A DNA stretch of 62,958 nucleotides, taken from NCBI GenBank assembly GCA_903889245.1, contig CAISWQ010000034.1:1-62958 (forward strand). Direction: 5' to 3'. The notes below the pieces were generated by a model. The model searched no databases and had not been told where the DNA came from. It worked only from the letters and a program-made list of their open reading frames with translations. Every line of letters starts with the position of its first letter. Position 1 is the first letter of the stretch. Positions 18,084 through 26,858 of the stretch are shown in pieces. Source of the stretch: an uncultured Lentisphaerota bacterium (GTDB lineage: Bacteria; Verrucomicrobiota; Kiritimatiellia; CAIQIC01). Position numbers and translations under genes: made by a program.

Positions 18084-18159
18084 GGGCCAGTAGCTCAGCT
18101 GGTAGAGCACGAGCCTTTTAAGCTTGTGGTCCCGGGTTCGAGCCCCGGCTGGCTCACCA
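18084..18159 (+). tRNA. tRNA-Lys (UUU anticodon)
   Basis: 76 nt cloverleaf. The acceptor stem GGGCCAG pairs with CTGGCTC. The D arm is GCTC/GAGC, the anticodon stem CGAGC/GCTTG with loop CTTTTAA (anticodon TTT), and the T arm CCGGG-TTCGAGC-CCCGG. Discriminator A and an encoded CCA end follow. Confidence 0.97.
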
Positions 18160-18198
18160 TTCTCCTCGCCTCCCGCAGCCAATAGACAAGAGGACGGC

Positions 18199-18645
18199 TT
18201 ACTTCTTACGTGACTCGTTGATGGCCCACATCAGAGCGTCGCGGAGGTCGTCATCGAGCCGGGCCAGACGCTGCGCCAGTTCGCGGGCCAAGCCGCGATA
18301 GGTCTTCAATCCAATCTGCGGACAGCGCGCAACGAGTTGTGTAAAGGCCGCGTGGCTGAACTCCAAAGCCGTACCATCGCTCAACGCGACCACGCTGGCC
18401 GACCGCGTCGGCAGGCCCAGAAAACAAATCTCCCCGAAGACATCGCACGGTTCCAACGTCGCCAACCGGCGGTACTGACCGATATCCATCAGCTTGCGCA
18501 CCTCGACGTTCCCGGTCAGCAACAGGAAGAAAGATTCCCCCGGCTGCTTCTCGGCAATCAGGCGTTCGTCCTTCGCGAAAGAGCGCAAGATTCCGGCCGC
18601 CTCGACGGCTTCCATCTCGGCTGGTGTCAGATCGTCGAAAATCAT
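18199..18645 (-). CDS. Cyclic-nucleotide-binding domain protein
   Basis: 148 aa, a single cNMP-binding beta-roll of the Crp family without the DNA-binding helix-turn-helix. Visible landmarks are the start of the roll (ILRSFAKDERLIAEKQPGES) and the phosphate-binding cassette region (FGEICFLGLPTRSASVVAL, with the expected Glu and Arg). A C-terminal alpha-helix follows (GLKTYRGLARELAQRLARLDDDL). It could bind cAMP or cGMP and act by contact with a partner protein. It is divergent from the polysaccharide deacetylase gene. Confidence 0.85.
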   Translation of the reverse strand: MIFDDLTPAEMEAVEAAGILRSFAKDERLIAEKQPGESFFLLLTGNVEVRKLMDIGQYRRLATLEPCDVFGEICFLGLPTRSASVVALSDGTALEFSHAAFTQLVARCPQIGLKTYRGLARELAQRLARLDDDLRDALMWAINESRKK

Positions 18646-18759
18646 AACCCGCGCCCCATGCTGCCAGCGGTTTCTTACGGCGGCCCACCCACGCTTGGCA
18701 AGCCAATCTTCGCCGATTTCCGGCGCGCGAACGAAACGGTTCTGGCATACTGCGCCGCC

Positions 18760-19761
18760 ATGAAAATCCGATTTACGTTATGCGCCGCCATGCTCCTGCT
18801 CGCGCCGCGCGCGGGTGCGGAACCGGGCGCGACGCGCGTCGCGCGCTGGGCCGGCGACGCCCAGGGCGCGTTCGTACTGATGTTCGACGATAGCTGGCCG
18901 AGCCATTTCCAGGTGGCCGCGCCGGAACTCGCCAAGCGCGGGCTGACCGCGACCTTCTACATCAACCCCGGCAAGGGCGAATACCTGAAGTTCCGCGGCG
19001 AGTGGGAGAGCAACGTCTGGAAACAGGGCCAGGCCTACGGCGTCCACACCCTGACGCACAAGGGCGTGAAGGATGCCGCCGATGCCGCGCGCGAGATCGG
19101 CGAGTGCGCGCGCATTATCCGCGGCATCGTCCCGGGCACACAGAACAAACTCGTCTCCTACGCGCGGCCCGGCGTGGGCAAGGGCGCATGGAACATCACC
19201 GATGCCGAGGAGTCCGCGGTGCTGGCCAAATGCCAGCTCATCAACCGCCCGCCGTTCACCGGCCACGGCGCGGTCTATCACCTCAAGACCGCCGCCGAGA
19301 TGCTCGCACTCGCCGACCAGGCCAGCGCGAACAGCGGCATGGAATACCTCGTCATTCACGGTGTCGAGCGCCTCAAGCCGCATTGGAGCTACCAGGATTT
19401 TTGGGCGCTGAAGCAGACGATTTTTCTGCCGCTACTCGATGGGCTCAAGGAGCGGCGCGACCGTGGCGCGCTCTGGATCGCCGACCACATCGCCGTGCAC
19501 CAATATGAGCGCGAGCGCGACACCGCCACCGTCCAGGTCCGCGCCGCCACCGCGCAACAGATCGCCGTGACGCTGCACAGCAAAACCGCCCCACAGCTCT
19601 ATGACCAGCCGCTGACGCTCATCACCACCGTCCCCGCCGCGTGGCCGAAATGCCGCGTGACGCAGGGCACGAACCAGCTCCCCTGCGCGGTCGCGGGCGG
19701 CGTTGTGAAATATCCCGCACTTCCCAACGGCCCGCCCGTCACCCTCGTGCCAGAAAACTGA
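18760..19761 (+). CDS. Secreted polysaccharide-deacetylase-like protein
   Basis: 333 aa with a signal peptide (MKIRFTLCAAMLLLAPRAGA). NodB-homology features are FVLMFDDSWPSHF (metal-binding Asp region), LAKRGLTATFYINPG, and YGVHTLTHKG, which supplies the H-x3-H metal ligands. The C-terminal 90 residues form an additional beta-rich domain. The family removes acetyl groups from chitin, peptidoglycan or other glycans; the substrate here is unknown. The long frame open from 18337 is antisense to the cNMP gene and is not used. A CATACT -10-like box lies 8 nt upstream of the ATG but has no clear -35 partner. Confidence 0.82.
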   Translation: MKIRFTLCAAMLLLAPRAGAEPGATRVARWAGDAQGAFVLMFDDSWPSHFQVAAPELAKRGLTATFYINPGKGEYLKFRGEWESNVWKQGQAYGVHTLTHKGVKDAADAAREIGECARIIRGIVPGTQNKLVSYARPGVGKGAWNITDAEESAVLAKCQLINRPPFTGHGAVYHLKTAAEMLALADQASANSGMEYLVIHGVERLKPHWSYQDFWALKQTIFLPLLDGLKERRDRGALWIADHIAVHQYERERDTATVQVRAATAQQIAVTLHSKTAPQLYDQPLTLITTVPAAWPKCRVTQGTNQLPCAVAGGVVKYPALPNGPPVTLVPEN

Positions 19762-20356
19762 CACCAGCATGTGCCGCCGGCCAGCCCATCGCATGGAAAC
19801 CACTCTGCGCCCCCACCCCCGGCTGGATCCTCCGCAGCCTCGACCAGCCATAATGCCCAGCCTCCAGAAAACCGCCGCAGAAAAACTTTTTCAGCGGCAC
19901 CTTCGCTTTTCCGCCCGCCACCCCACTTGCACACCTCAAGAGGTGTACGACAGTGCTGCGCGAGTCCAACGCCTCAAAACTTCGGCGTGGATAATCGCAC
20001 ACTTGTACAAGTGTGCGATTCCACGACCGCGGAAAAGGAGAAGGAAGTCATCCGCAGATTTCGCAGATTACACCGCTTGAAATCTGCGGATGGTTTTCCG
20101 GGTCTTGGAACGGCGCGGCAGCGGGAGTGTGCCTCCGGCCGACTGGGAGCGGCGGTGGCTCGCCGCCGCAGGACAAACCGTAGACACCACCTTGCCCTGT
20201 CGCGGTGGCGCTCGTTCCTCGCCAACCTTGCGGGCCACGCTTGGGCGCGAGGCGTTCCTTGCGGCGGTTGGAAAACCGCCGCTCCCAGTCAGTCCGCCAC
20301 CCCACTTGCACACCTCAAGAGGTGTGCAACTCGGCTGCGCGCATGAAAGCGGCCAA
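19762..20356. other. Gene-free stretch filled with decayed palindromic repeats
   Basis: No credible gene. It contains inverted repeats of several families: ACACCTC-AA-GAGGTGT (19931-19946), a perfect 28-bp palindrome (19993-20020) and a fragment of the ATCCGCAGATT/AATCTGCGGAT repeat (about 20049-20098). It also has a long-range inverted pair, GACTGGGAGCGGCGGT near 20140 with ACCGCCGCTCCCAGTC near 20275, and TTGCACACCTC-AA-GAGGTGTGCAA (20306-20329). Confidence 0.75.
19993..20020. repeat. Perfect 28-bp palindrome (CACACTTG type)
   Basis: Each 14-bp half reads AATCGCACACTTGT and its exact complement, with no mismatch and no spacer. Related palindromes lie at 37848-37873 (ATTCCACACTTG half, GG centre) and, more distantly, at 20306-20329. 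Confidence 0.95.
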
Positions 20357-20440
20357 GTTTTCCAAGCCTTGGAAAAGCCGCGGCTGAAAGCTTCCAATCC
20401 TTGGAAAAATCGTCCCCTCGGCTTTCCAATCTTTGGAAAC
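20357..20440. repeat. Palindrome cluster (3 copies) upstream of the beta-helix gene
   Basis: Centres at 20367, 20399 and 20431, spaced 32 and 32 bp. Cores are CCAAGCCTTGG, CCAATCCTTGG and CCAATCTTTGG. Confidence 0.9.
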
Positions 20441-20462
20441 GGCGGCGCGGTTTGGCTATAGT
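20433..20462 (+). promoter_or_regulatory. Predicted promoter whose -35 box is a palindrome half-site
   Basis: TTGGAA (right arm of the palindrome centred at 20431)-N18-TATAGT. The transcript leader would be about 25 nt and includes GAAAGGA before the ATG at 20492. Confidence 0.55.
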
Positions 20463-20491
20463 TGCCGGCGTCGCACGAAAGGAAACTCATC

Positions 20492-23431
20492 ATGCGCTTT
20501 CTCACTTTGCTTTTTGCCGCCGCGCTCGCACGCGCAGCCTGCGCTGTTCCGGATGTGGTCGCACCCGGCAATCATTTTGCGCCACCGCCACGGCCGACCG
20601 GCGAGGGCGCGCCGCTGATCTATGAACACAGCGCGAGCGCCGGGCCGGACGAGACGTTCCTGCTCGTCGGCGAAAAGCTCACGACGAATATTTTCGTCTG
20701 GGGCGAGAGCGCGACCTCGCCGGCTGGCCAGGAGTGGAAGGTGCGCGTTCAGTTCTTAAAGGACGGCCTGCTCGCCGTGACGCTGCCGCAGAAGGCGCAG
20801 GATGGTGTGTTCCTCGTCTGGGTGAAAAACGAACACGGCTGGTCCGCACCCGTCGTCCTCAATCAGCCGCAGCCGTGGTGGTGTCGTCCGACAGGTACGG
20901 AGGCTGGCGGTCGTATACAAATCTACGGGCGTAATCTGGCGCATCGTCCAGACGAAAGCCACGCTTCAATCTATTTGGTCCAGCCCGGCAAACAAGGATG
21001 GTGGATGGAAGCAGGAGAAGCAGCCGACTGTTGCCTCGATGTCTGGTTGCCCGAAGATTTGGCGATAGGTGACTATCAGCTTTGGGTTCACGCTGGTAGT
21101 GGTGGCGCGCTGGGCTGGGGTGGACCGTTGAAATTAAGCATAAGTTCAGGGGCCAAGATTGAGATCACAAAACTGCGCGCAGGCGTTACCGGGATAGAAA
21201 TTCAAGCCGCATTGGACGCGCAGGCCAAACGTGGTGCTGGAGAGGTTTGCTTGGCTAATGGCACTTTTCAGGTGCCTGCCACATTACGCGTGCCTATCGG
21301 AGTATGTCTTGCAGGTGATCGTGACCGAGGAACAAGATTACAGTTTATCAACGATCCGATGGTGCCGCTGCCGCGCCTCGGCGGCGGCGGTTGGGGTCAT
21401 GCGCCGGGCGCAATCCATACGCCGGGCGACACGATGGAATACGTGCTCGATGTGCCGGAAACGGGCACGTGGAAGGTCTGGCTGCGCTATGCCACCGATA
21501 TGAGTCCGTGGAAGAAATCCGGCGTCAGCGACTGTTTCACACTTGCCTGCGACGGTGGCGAACCGGTGTGGCTCAAGAAACTTGAGAACACCGGCAGCTT
21601 CGGCTCGTTCAAGTGGGTACAGTCGGCGGAGATGAAACTGGCGAAGGGTCATCACACGCTGACGTGGAAAAACGTGAAGGGTGGTGGTGCGTCGCTGGAT
21701 GCGTTCGTGTTCGCGCTCGAGCCCAAGTTTGTGCCGGCGCAAAACCCGCCGCCGTCCAACTCGCCGACGGTCGTGGTGGTGCAAGCCGAGGACTGCACGC
21801 GCTTCGCCACCAAGGAAGGCAATCTGCCCGGCGGTGATCGCGCGGCGATCTGGCTCGCGGGCGATGGTGCGAGTGTCAAAGATTTGACGATAATCGGCGA
21901 TGCGCGCCTGAACATCGGCGTCGCCATCCGCTCGCCGCAGCCGCTCGCGTGGCAAAAGGATAATAATGTTGAGAACGTCCGCGTTATTGATTGTGATGGT
22001 AAGCAGGCCGAGAATTGTGGTGTACAGGTTCACAATGCCGACTACGCAAGAGTTTTCAGCTGCACACTTTTCGGGCGTGCACCCCTGTTCATATCTGGTG
22101 CGCGTCATTCCTCCTTCATCTACAACAAACTGGCTTCGGTAACACGCTTTGGCGGCAATGCCGAGGCTGCGATTCTCGGCCGTTGTGAACCTATTGAAGA
22201 ATGCGTGATTGAAGGCAACACGATCATATCACCATCCGGTGTGGAGGTGGGCGGGCCAACCGCACGGCGGCTGCTCTGGTTCTCCACCGGCCACGGTTCG
22301 ATTGTCCATAACTACATCGCGCATAACAGTGGTGATGATGGCCAAACGCGGTTTGGCGGCGTCGCGGGGACGGACCAGAATGTCGGCGAGATGATTTTGT
22401 TCGAGGGCAATCACCGGACGATGTACTTCGGGCCACTCGCCGGTGCGGAGGCGCAAAGCGTGACGCTGCCGAAGACGCTGCCGCCGACGCCGGACAACCG
22501 GCTGGGCAACGTCAGGCGCGAGCACCTCGCGCACGATGCTGCGGGCAACGAGACGCCGTACTGGCCGCCGGAGGTCGATGATGGTTCCGAGGAGCCGCCG
22601 CTGCGGGAATATTTCGTCACCGTGATGCAGGGCCGCGGGCAAGGCCAGACGCGGCGCGTCACCGGGCGCAACGGCGAAAAACTTTTGCTCGACCGGCCGT
22701 GGCGCGTCGCGCCCGCCGCCGGCAGCATCGTCGCTGTCTCGACGATGTTTCACCAAAACCTGATCGTCGGGAACCACACGCCCGACGGCATGACCGGCAT
22801 CCAGCTCTGGATTTCGTGCGTGGAAAATGTGATCGCGGGCAACACGATCGCGCGCCAGCGCAAGCCGGGTTTGTTTCTCTATGGTAACGGCACGACGCTG
22901 GCCTCCTCGATGCCGCGCACGTGGAACCGCGGCATCAGCCCGCTGTTCTGGAACGTGGCCGAGGGCAATCGCGTTGAGGAATGCAGCGCGGGTGCGCTCG
23001 TCACGAGCGGCGACTCCGCCGCGCTGCCGGTGGAATTTCCGCGCGCGCTCGGCAATGTGCTCCGTCACAATTCCTTTATCCGAAGCCGGACCGATGGCGT
23101 CGTGCTCACCAGCCGCAGCCCGGCGAAGGGCATCGTCGACGCCGCGCCCTCGGTCGCCGGCACCATCGTCGAGTTCAACGTGGTGCGTGATGCGCAGACG
23201 GCCTATCACGCCGCCGCGAACAGCGACGCGACGGTGCTGCGGCGCAACCACGCCTACTTCTGGTATCCCGTGAACAACGCCACCAACGCGCCGGTCGCTT
23301 TTGCCGTGGACAGCACCAACACCGCGTGCGCGATTGAGCTCAATTCCATCGAGGGGCTTCACGGCGTCCACGATGGCCGCATCGTGGATCTCAAGACGCC
23401 CGCCGGCACGCGGCGCCTGTCGGAGAAATAA
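20492..23431 (+). CDS. Secreted right-handed beta-helix protein with CBM-like insert
   Basis: 979 aa. Signal peptide MRFLTLLFAAALARAACA. An N-terminal Ig-like region is followed by the start of a parallel beta-helix (GIEIQAALDAQAKRGAGEVCLANGTF), as in pectate-lyase-like proteins. Next comes an inserted carbohydrate-binding-module-like stretch (GDTMEYVLDVPETGTWKVWLRY, VVVVQAEDCTRF). The main helix has many N-turn repeats (ENVRVIDCDGK, VIEGNTIISPSG, NVIAGNTIARQRK, GNVLRHNSFIRS). It probably binds or cleaves polysaccharide outside the cell; no catalytic residues could be assigned. Two segments (about 20880-21350 and 21955-22250) have markedly lower GC than the rest. Its 3' end overlaps the convergent ferredoxin gene by 41 bp. 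Confidence 0.8.
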   Translation: MRFLTLLFAAALARAACAVPDVVAPGNHFAPPPRPTGEGAPLIYEHSASAGPDETFLLVGEKLTTNIFVWGESATSPAGQEWKVRVQFLKDGLLAVTLPQKAQDGVFLVWVKNEHGWSAPVVLNQPQPWWCRPTGTEAGGRIQIYGRNLAHRPDESHASIYLVQPGKQGWWMEAGEAADCCLDVWLPEDLAIGDYQLWVHAGSGGALGWGGPLKLSISSGAKIEITKLRAGVTGIEIQAALDAQAKRGAGEVCLANGTFQVPATLRVPIGVCLAGDRDRGTRLQFINDPMVPLPRLGGGGWGHAPGAIHTPGDTMEYVLDVPETGTWKVWLRYATDMSPWKKSGVSDCFTLACDGGEPVWLKKLENTGSFGSFKWVQSAEMKLAKGHHTLTWKNVKGGGASLDAFVFALEPKFVPAQNPPPSNSPTVVVVQAEDCTRFATKEGNLPGGDRAAIWLAGDGASVKDLTIIGDARLNIGVAIRSPQPLAWQKDNNVENVRVIDCDGKQAENCGVQVHNADYARVFSCTLFGRAPLFISGARHSSFIYNKLASVTRFGGNAEAAILGRCEPIEECVIEGNTIISPSGVEVGGPTARRLLWFSTGHGSIVHNYIAHNSGDDGQTRFGGVAGTDQNVGEMILFEGNHRTMYFGPLAGAEAQSVTLPKTLPPTPDNRLGNVRREHLAHDAAGNETPYWPPEVDDGSEEPPLREYFVTVMQGRGQGQTRRVTGRNGEKLLLDRPWRVAPAAGSIVAVSTMFHQNLIVGNHTPDGMTGIQLWISCVENVIAGNTIARQRKPGLFLYGNGTTLASSMPRTWNRGISPLFWNVAEGNRVEECSAGALVTSGDSAALPVEFPRALGNVLRHNSFIRSRTDGVVLTSRSPAKGIVDAAPSVAGTIVEFNVVRDAQTAYHAAANSDATVLRRNHAYFWYPVNNATNAPVAFAVDSTNTACAIELNSIEGLHGVHDGRIVDLKTPAGTRRLSEK

Positions 23432-24554
23432 CGCGGATCGCGCGGCGGGGCCGGACCGGGCAGTTCGCCTCGCACGCGCCGCAGCCGTTGCACTTCGCAG
23501 CATCCAGCACCGGCTGGGTCGAGAAGCCGCCATCCTTGCTCTGCACCGCGAGCGCCTCGAACGGACAGCTCTTGATGCACTCGGTGCATTCCTGCCCCGC
23601 CGCCAGCAGGCAGCTATCCAGATCAAGTTGCGCCCGGCCGATGATGTGCCTGCGCTTCTGCTCCAGCGGCAGCCGCGCCAGCGCGCCGCTCGGGCAGACC
23701 TCCAGACACTGCGTGCAGTTTTCGCGGCAGTAGTCGGTGGCGAAGCGCAGTGTCGGCGTCAGCAAATTGGCCAGGCCCGTCGCGCCGAGATCCGGCCGGA
23801 TGATGCGCGCGGGGCAGGCACGTTCGCAGTTGCCGCAGCGGAGGCAGACGCCGGAAAATTTCTCCGCACCCAGCGCACCCGGCGGCCGCAGGGGCTGTTG
23901 CTGGCCGCGTGCCACGCCGACGAGCAGCACGCCCACCGCGCCACCGCCCGCGGCGAGGAAGGCGCGGCGGCCGGCGATCGGCGGCGGCTCGCCTTGCAGG
24001 CGCTCGCGTGGCCACGCGAGCCATTCCTGCGTGGCGCCGAGCGGACACAGCCGCGCACACCACAAGCCCGGCCGGATCAACTCCAGCACAAGTACCACGA
24101 CCAGCGGCACGCCGGCCGCCAGCGTCACCAACTGGAGCGGCCAGCGCCACGCGCCGAGAAAGCCGTTGAACAGCGCGAGCGGATCGAGCCAGAGCAGCAG
24201 CGGGTAGCCGAGCGCCGCGCCGCCGAGCGTCAGCAACGCGATGACGGAATTCAGACGCGGAAATTTTTTCGGGACGTCCGGCGCGTCAGCGCCGCGCAGG
24301 CGCGCGACCAGTTCAAGGAGCAGGCCCGTGGGGCAGGCGAACCGGCAGAAACCGCGGCGCACCAGTAGCACGAGCAGGAGGACCGGCAGCACGAGGAGTG
24401 CGACCGTACCCACCGTCCGCGCGGCGAGCGCGCCACAGCCGGCGACGAAGGGGCTGAACGCGGGCAGGAGGAAATGCTGCCACGCCTCGCGCATCCACGG
24501 GCCGAGCAGCGCGAGGCAGAGCACCAACACGAACCACCGCCCTATCTGTCGCAT
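23391..24554 (-). CDS. NapH-like membrane ferredoxin fused to a NapG-like Fe-S domain
   Basis: 387 aa. Four or five membrane helices occupy the first half, with two NapH-type cysteine motifs (CRFACPTGLLLEL and CARLCPLGATQEWL). A second hydrophobic segment preceded by twin arginines (GRRAFLAAGGGAVGVLLVG, about residue 195) resembles a Tat anchor. The soluble tail then carries four cysteine clusters (CLRCGNCERACP, CRENCTQCLEVCP, CTECIKSCP, CNGCGACEANCP). The layout looks like NapH and NapG fused in one chain, and would move electrons from quinol to a periplasmic enzyme. The upstream Tat-exported FAD oxidoreductase is a possible partner. Start 24554 is chosen because the open frame before it is filler repeat. 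Confidence 0.85.
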   Translation of the reverse strand: MRQIGRWFVLVLCLALLGPWMREAWQHFLLPAFSPFVAGCGALAARTVGTVALLVLPVLLLVLLVRRGFCRFACPTGLLLELVARLRGADAPDVPKKFPRLNSVIALLTLGGAALGYPLLLWLDPLALFNGFLGAWRWPLQLVTLAAGVPLVVVLVLELIRPGLWCARLCPLGATQEWLAWPRERLQGEPPPIAGRRAFLAAGGGAVGVLLVGVARGQQQPLRPPGALGAEKFSGVCLRCGNCERACPARIIRPDLGATGLANLLTPTLRFATDYCRENCTQCLEVCPSGALARLPLEQKRRHIIGRAQLDLDSCLLAAGQECTECIKSCPFEALAVQSKDGGFSTQPVLDAAKCNGCGACEANCPVRPRRAIRVISPTGAACRRAS

Positions 24555-24584
24555 CCGTTTGGCGGCGTCGATTCCTCCGCCGGG

Positions 24585-24636
24585 ACTTCGCTGTTCGATG
24601 TTGGATGTTGGGCGTTCGATGTTCGTTGGCTCCGCC
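24585..24636. repeat. ACATCGAAC-type filler repeat
   Basis: Degenerate tandem of TTCGATGTT/GGATGTTGGGCG units between two minus-strand genes. A short relative (GGCGAACATCGAACAGC) occurs at about 45712. Confidence 0.7.
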
Positions 24637-26013
24637 TTAGCCGAGATAGGCGCCCTGCTTGCGCAGGACGTCCTGGACCTTCGCCACATCGACGGCGCGT
24701 GGCTGGCAGTTCGAGGCGACTGCGACGGCGGCGGCCGCGCCGGCGGCGTGGCCGGTGATCAGGCACGCGGCGATCAGGCGCATATCTTCGACCCACTTGG
24801 TGTCGCACGCGATGCAGCGGCCGGCGGCGATGACGCCATCGAGTTTCTGCGGGACGAGCGCGCCGTAGGGGATCGGCCAGCCGACGTGGTTCGCGCCCTG
24901 CGCGCCGCCGACGCCGATCACATCGGCGCACTTCTTGCCGGCCTTCGCATCGGCCGCGGTGAGCTTCGCGACGCCTTCCAGCAGGCGCGTCGTCCGTACA
25001 CCGAGCTGCGGCGCGGTCTGGAGCAGGAACAGCTTCTCGCCACCGGGCGTGTTGCGCAGCGTCTGGATCCGTTTCCAAATCGAGCGGCGGTGTTCCATTT
25101 CGAGGCGGGAGAGTTCCTTGACGTCGAGGCCATCGGTGCTCGGCCCGCGCAGGTTGACCCAGCGGACGCTGGCGAGTGGCTCGAGCGAGCCGATTGACTT
25201 GAAGCCGGCGGTCTTGAGCTTGTCCAACTCGGCGCGATCCACGTTGCCCATGCGGTGTACGAGCCCGATTGCGTGCAGCCGCTGCTCGAACGCCGCGCCG
25301 CCGGCGGCGAAGATATCGCCATCGCCGGTCGCGTCCACGACCACCTTCGCCAGCAGCGCCTGCCGCCCGGACTTGCTCTCGAAGACGACGCCGCGGACGG
25401 CGTTGCCTTCCATCACCACGTCGGTCGCCCAGCTATGCAGCACCACGTTCACGCCGGCCTCGGCGATCATCTCGTCCATCATGAACTTGGTCGCCTCGGG
25501 ATCGGTCGTCGGGTTGTGCTTGCCCGGCGCCTGGTTGATGATCGCGCCCTCGATCTTGGTCAGCCGCTCGCACAGCTCATCGCCGATGCCGCGCATGACC
25601 TTGACCTTCTCGCCATTCTCCTTGGCGTGTGTGCTGATGACGACCAGCACGATGCCGCCCGACCACAGGCCGCCGAAATAGCCATAGCGCTCCATCAGCG
25701 TGGTCTTGGCGCCCGCGCGCGCCGCGGCGACCGCGGCGGCGAAACCTGCCGGACCGCCGCCGACGACGAGCACATCGGTCTCGGCGAAGATCGGGAGCGG
25801 CCGCTCCGGCTGGATCACCTTGCCGTTCACGAGGCGCGCCGGGTAGAGCGCGCGGAGCGTCGGCGACATCGGGGTGAGTTCCCTGATCTTGCCCCCGGCG
25901 GCGGGCGCAGCACCCGCGGCATCGGCCACCGCGCGGGTGGCGAACGCCGAGCCGAGCCCGGCGGCGGAGAGCGTGCGCAGCAGTTCGCGGCGCGACATCA
26001 GCTTCAAGGTCAT
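24637..26013 (-). CDS. Tat-exported FAD-dependent oxidoreductase (FAD_oxidored type)
   Basis: 458 aa. A twin-arginine signal (MSRRELLRTLSAAGLGSAFA) indicates folded export. The FAD site is seen as DVLVVGGGPAGFAAAVAAARAG with LMERYGYFGGLWSGG. The second dinucleotide region has AKVVVDATGDGDIFAAGGA, and the C-terminal FAD motif is DGVIAAGRCIACDTKWVEDMRLIAACLITGHAAGAA. Proteins of this type oxidise small or carbohydrate-derived substrates; the substrate is unknown. Start 26013 has GAGGA upstream. It is followed 82 bp later by the ferredoxin gene, which could accept its electrons. Confidence 0.87.
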   Translation of the reverse strand: MTLKLMSRRELLRTLSAAGLGSAFATRAVADAAGAAPAAGGKIRELTPMSPTLRALYPARLVNGKVIQPERPLPIFAETDVLVVGGGPAGFAAAVAAARAGAKTTLMERYGYFGGLWSGGIVLVVISTHAKENGEKVKVMRGIGDELCERLTKIEGAIINQAPGKHNPTTDPEATKFMMDEMIAEAGVNVVLHSWATDVVMEGNAVRGVVFESKSGRQALLAKVVVDATGDGDIFAAGGAAFEQRLHAIGLVHRMGNVDRAELDKLKTAGFKSIGSLEPLASVRWVNLRGPSTDGLDVKELSRLEMEHRRSIWKRIQTLRNTPGGEKLFLLQTAPQLGVRTTRLLEGVAKLTAADAKAGKKCADVIGVGGAQGANHVGWPIPYGALVPQKLDGVIAAGRCIACDTKWVEDMRLIAACLITGHAAGAAAAVAVASNCQPRAVDVAKVQDVLRKQGAYLG

Positions 26014-26098
26014 GGGGTCCTCGCTGTTGGTTGACGCAGCATGTGGCGGACAGTGTAATGAAAGCCGCCGCGGTGAAAAGCGAATTCTACCGGCGCGA

Positions 26099-26211
26099 CT
26101 GTCCAAGGATTGGACCAGTGGGCGGCCGGTTTTTCCAGGGATTGGAAAAAATGCACACAGCCTTTTCCAAACCTTGGGAAAAAGCCCGGCACTTTCCCCA
26201 AGGCTTGGGAA
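26099..26211. repeat. Palindrome cluster (4 copies)
   Basis: Centres at 26108, 26140, 26172 and 26203 (32, 32 and 31 bp apart). The last copy abuts the stop codon of the DedA gene. Confidence 0.92.
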
Positions 26212-26856
26212 TCAGGCCGCGGGCGGATTGGCCGCCGCGGCCGCGGCGGCGGACTTACGGCGCTTGTGGATGACGATGTAGATGACGACGATGGCGACGC
26301 AGAGCAGCGCGGCGCCGGCGGCGGCCTGGTGCGAATATTTCTTGATGAGGTCGGGCCGGTCGCCGACGAGGTAGCCGATGGTCTCGAGGATGGCGCCCCA
26401 GATACCCGCGCCGACCGCGGTGTAGAAGCAGAACTTGCCCAGATGCATCCGCGCGAGGCCGGCGGGGAAGCTGATGAAGTGGCGGACGCCGAGGATCAGC
26501 CGGCCGGTAAAGGTGCTGACCTCGCCGTGCGTGATGAAAAACTTCTCCATCTTCTCGAACTTGTGCGGCGGGCAGAGGAAATACTTGCCGTACTTGAGCA
26601 TCAGCGGCCGGCCCATCTTGACGGCGATGACGTAGTTGATCAATCCGCCCAACACGCTGCCGATCGTACACATCAGCAGGGCGATGGTGAAATTCATCTG
26701 GCCCTTGGCCGCGAGGTAGCCGGCCTGCGGCATGACCAGCTCGCTGGGAATCGGCACGAAGGTGCTCTCCAGCGTCATCAAGATCAGCACGCCGGGATAG
26801 CCCAGCCTGTCAATCACGTCCACCGTCCACTGAAAAAATTGCACCAGCATGTCCAT
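26212..26856 (-). CDS. DedA/SNARE-associated family membrane protein
   Basis: 214 aa inner-membrane protein. The DedA signature is clear: GVLILMTLESTFVPIPSELVMPQAGYLA near the N-terminus, GRLILGVRHFISFPAGLARMHLGKF in the middle, and GAGIWGAILETIGYLVGD. A hydrophobic helix and a lysine/alanine-rich tail end the protein. Members act as lipid scramblases or flippases (for example undecaprenyl phosphate recycling) and affect envelope proton balance. It begins 2 bp after the glycosyltransferase stop, so the three genes 28447-26212 form an operon for envelope lipids. Confidence 0.93.
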   Translation of the reverse strand: MDMLVQFFQWTVDVIDRLGYPGVLILMTLESTFVPIPSELVMPQAGYLAAKGQMNFTIALLMCTIGSVLGGLINYVIAVKMGRPLMLKYGKYFLCPPHKFEKMEKFFITHGEVSTFTGRLILGVRHFISFPAGLARMHLGKFCFYTAVGAGIWGAILETIGYLVGDRPDLIKKYSHQAAAGAALLCVAIVVIYIVIHKRRKSAAAAAAANPPAA

Positions 26857-26858
26857 GA

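Noticed and set aside
22229-23626. 465-codon frame antisense to the beta-helix gene
   Set aside because: It crosses the gene end and the convergent ferredoxin gene, and is low-complexity and arginine-rich.
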